DNA of 6,246 bases, from assembly GCA_010030955.1 (NCBI GenBank), contig RHBP01000102.1, forward strand, positions 1 through 6,246, read 5' to 3'. The notes beneath the pieces are model-generated. The model searched no databases. It was not told where the DNA came from and worked only from the letters and a program-made list of their open reading frames with translations. Positions within the stretch are counted from its first letter, which is position 1, and every line of letters begins with the position of its first letter. Below are positions 4,257 to 6,246 of the stretch, piece by piece. This DNA is from Synechococcaceae bacterium WBB_10_009 (lineage in GTDB: Bacteria > Cyanobacteriota > Cyanobacteriia > PCC-6307 > Cyanobiaceae). Both the position numbers and the translations under genes were made by a program.

Positions 4257-6246
4257 GTGTCACGTCCGCAGCAAACCGCCTGGCACAACCTTCCGGCGGC
4301 GGAGTGCCTGCAACGGCTTGAGGGCAGCGACCAGGGGCTGAGCACCGCCGCCGCCGCCCGGCGCCTGGCGGACCTGGGCCCCAACAAGCTGGAGCTCAGC
4401 GCCGGCCGCAGCGCCCTGGAGATCCTCTGGGACCAGTTCAGCAACGTGATGCTGATCATGCTGCTGGCGGTGGCGGCGGTGTCCGCCGCGGTGTCGCTGC
4501 ACCAGCAGGAGTTCCCCAAGGACGCCATCGCCATCCTGGTGATCGTGGTGCTCAATGGCCTGCTGGGCTACCTGCAGGAGAGCAAGGCCCAGCAGGCGCT
4601 GCTGGCCCTGCGGGACATGGCCCAACCCCTGGTGCAGGCGCGCCGCGATGGCGAGTGGCAGCGGCTCTCCAGTGAGCTGCTGGTGCCGGGCGACCTGATT
4701 CGCCTGGAGGCGGGCGACCGCATACCCGCGGACGCCCGGCTGCTGGAGGTGGCCGACCTGGGGGTGCGGGAGGCGGCCCTCACCGGCGAAGCCGAGGCGG
4801 TGTTCAAGCAGGCGGAGCTGCTGCTGGAGGCCGACACACCGGTGCTGGAACGCCAGAACTGCCTGTTCCAGGGCACGGAGGTGGTGCGGGGCCGCGGCCT
4901 GGCGGTGGTGACCGCCACCGGCATGGCCACCGAGCTGGGGCAAATCGCCGAACTGATCAACACCGCTGGGGGCGAGAGCACCCCGCTGCAGGAGCGCCTC
5001 GATGGCCTGGCCAAGGTGCTGGTGGGCAGCGCCCTGGCCCTGGTGGCCGTGGTGGTGCTGCTGGGCTGGCTGATGGGGCAACCGCTGCTCAACCTGCTGG
5101 AGGTGTCGCTGTCGATGGCGGTGGCGATCGTGCCGGAGGGCCTGCCCGCGGTGATCACCGTGACCCTGGCCATCGGCACCCAGCGCATGGTGCGCCGTGC
5201 CGCCCTGATCCGGCGGTTGCCGGCGGTGGAGGGGCTCGGTTCGGTGACCGTGATCTGCTCCGATAAAACCGGCACCCTCACCCAGAACCGCCAGGTGGTG
5301 CAGGAGTTGCGGGTGGGCACCGAAGCGGTGGCCGTGGGCGGCCAGGGCTACGAACCCAGCGGCAGCCTCAGCACCGCCGGCCTGGAGCCCCCCGCGGGCG
5401 CCCGCGGCGGTGCCGTCGCCGGCGCCCGCGAGCTGCTGCTGCAGGCGGGGGTGCTCTGCAGCGACGCCGAACTCAAAACCCAGGCCGACGGCAGCTGGGA
5501 CATCCTGGGCGACCCCACCGAGGGGGCCCTGGTGGTGGTGGCGGCCAAGGCCGGCATCGATGGCTTTGCCCTGCGCAGCCGCTACCGCCGCGCCGCCGAA
5601 ATCCCCTTCAGCTCCGAGCGGCAGCTGATGGCGGTGTGGGTGGATGACCCCCAGTGCGAGCTGCAGACCCCGCTGGGGGGCTGCGCCACCAGCACGGGGC
5701 GGCTGCTGATCAGCAAAGGGGCCCCCGAGGTGATCATCGGCCTGTGCGACCGCTGGATCGATGGCGGTGGCGTGGCACCGATGGCGGAGGAGCAACGGCA
5801 ATGGTGGCTGCAGCAAGCCCGCGACCTGGCGGCCTCCGGCCTGCGGGTGCTGGCTTTCGCCTGCGCCCCGAACCACCCCAGCCCCGACCACGACCTGGAT
5901 GATCAGGTGCTGCTGGGGCTGATGGCCCAACTGGATCCGGCCCGGCCGGAGGTGGCCACCGCCGTGGCCACCTGCCGCGAAGCGGGCATCCGGCCAGTGA
6001 TGATCACCGGCGACCATCCCCTCACGGCGCGGGCGATCGGCGCCTCCATCGGCCTGGCCCCCGCCGACGGCGAGGTGGTGCTGGGCAGGGAGCTGGAACG
6101 CTGCGACGACACCCAGCTCAGGGAGGTGGTGGCCCGCTGCAGCCTCTATGCCCGGGTGCCACCCGAGCAGAAGCTGCGCATCGTGAAGGCCCTGCAGGCC
6201 AATGGCCAGGTGGTGGCCATGACCGGCGACGGCGTCAACGACGCCC
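4257..6246 (+). CDS. PacL-like P2-type cation-transporting P-type ATPase, C-terminus beyond window
   Basis: ATP-driven cation pump of the inner or thylakoid membrane; Ca2+ is the likeliest substrate by resemblance to PacL/SERCA, with Mn2+ or Na+ possible. 663 residues are visible, and the family usually has about 900. Order: N-terminal cation-ATPase domain (about 8-48), M1 (62-81), M2 (89-106), actuator domain with TGEA (176-179), M3 (254-275), M4 with PEGLP (293-297, Glu294 the probable ion ligand), phosphorylation motif CSDKTGTLT with Asp336, nucleotide domain with GDPTEG (418-423), FSSER (451-455) and KGAPE (from Lys487), then DPARPEV, MITGDHPLTA (Asp586) and MTGDGVNDA (Asp658, Asp662) at the window end. 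All catalytic motifs seen are intact. The start GTG 4257 is the only ATG, GTG or TTG codon between the in-frame stop TGA 4224-4226 and the conserved N-terminal domain; it has no Shine-Dalgarno sequence. It is divergent from amt. Substrate-defining M5 and M6 are outside the window. Confidence 0.95.
   Translation, partial: MSRPQQTAWHNLPAAECLQRLEGSDQGLSTAAAARRLADLGPNKLELSAGRSALEILWDQFSNVMLIMLLAVAAVSAAVSLHQQEFPKDAIAILVIVVLNGLLGYLQESKAQQALLALRDMAQPLVQARRDGEWQRLSSELLVPGDLIRLEAGDRIPADARLLEVADLGVREAALTGEAEAVFKQAELLLEADTPVLERQNCLFQGTEVVRGRGLAVVTATGMATELGQIAELINTAGGESTPLQERLDGLAKVLVGSALALVAVVVLLGWLMGQPLLNLLEVSLSMAVAIVPEGLPAVITVTLAIGTQRMVRRAALIRRLPAVEGLGSVTVICSDKTGTLTQNRQVVQELRVGTEAVAVGGQGYEPSGSLSTAGLEPPAGARGGAVAGARELLLQAGVLCSDAELKTQADGSWDILGDPTEGALVVVAAKAGIDGFALRSRYRRAAEIPFSSERQLMAVWVDDPQCELQTPLGGCATSTGRLLISKGAPEVIIGLCDRWIDGGGVAPMAEEQRQWWLQQARDLAASGLRVLAFACAPNHPSPDHDLDDQVLLGLMAQLDPARPEVATAVATCREAGIRPVMITGDHPLTARAIGASIGLAPADGEVVLGRELERCDDTQLREVVARCSLYARVPPEQKLRIVKALQANGQVVAMTGDGVNDA

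Noticed and set aside
4260..6017. 585-codon open frame on the - strand, very rich in His, Gln and Gly
   Set aside because: It lies antisense to the P-type ATPase, whose motifs are intact throughout. The His/Gln-rich composition is that of an antisense frame of a GC-rich gene and shows no domain.

Overview
The window is a GC-rich, densely packed bacterial chromosome segment. It carries six protein genes, all concerned with membrane ion or nitrogen traffic or its control, except for one small putative lipoprotein. The likely host is a high-GC picocyanobacterium (Synechococcus/Cyanobium type). This rests on the general character of the proteins (cyanobacterial-looking Amt and PacL-like P-type ATPase) and the compact layout; I saw no perfect HIP1 octamer (GCGATCGC), so the lineage is an inference, not a proof.

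Layout. At 1-677 (- strand, running off the left edge) is the N-terminal 225 residues of an APC-superfamily permease very like the KimA/YdaO potassium importer. A 90-bp divergent spacer with two small palindromes follows. On the + strand come a 97-residue putative lipoprotein (768-1061) and, 20 bp on, a CPA2-type cation:proton antiporter with an Asp-Asp motif (to 2251). The antiporter has a strong Shine-Dalgarno sequence placed in front of a CTG codon rather than a standard start. It is convergent with a - strand operon of amt (ammonium channel, 4085-2634) followed 12 nt later by a PII signal protein (2621-2283). A perfect 11-bp terminator hairpin for the amt-PII transcript lies inside the last codons of the antiporter gene. 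A 171-bp divergent spacer then separates amt from a PacL-like (P2-type) cation-pumping ATPase on the + strand, which starts at GTG 4257 and leaves the window after residue 663, inside the TGDGVND motif.

How the genes fit together. The amt-PII pair is a nitrogen uptake and control unit: the PII trimer probably gates the Amt trimer according to ATP/ADP and 2-oxoglutarate. This PII keeps the nucleotide and 2-oxoglutarate residues and Arg47 but lacks both known T-loop modification sites (Asn at 49, Phe at 51), so it looks like an Amt-dedicated paralogue. The KimA-like permease, the antiporter and the P-type ATPase form a cation-homeostasis neighbourhood (probably K+, Na+/H+ and Ca2+/other cation), though each appears to be its own transcription unit apart from the lipoprotein-antiporter pair. 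I found no mobile element, CRISPR array, tRNA or rRNA. No clearly new multi-gene system is visible; the points of most interest are the PII T-loop, the apparent CTG start and the terminator embedded in a coding region.
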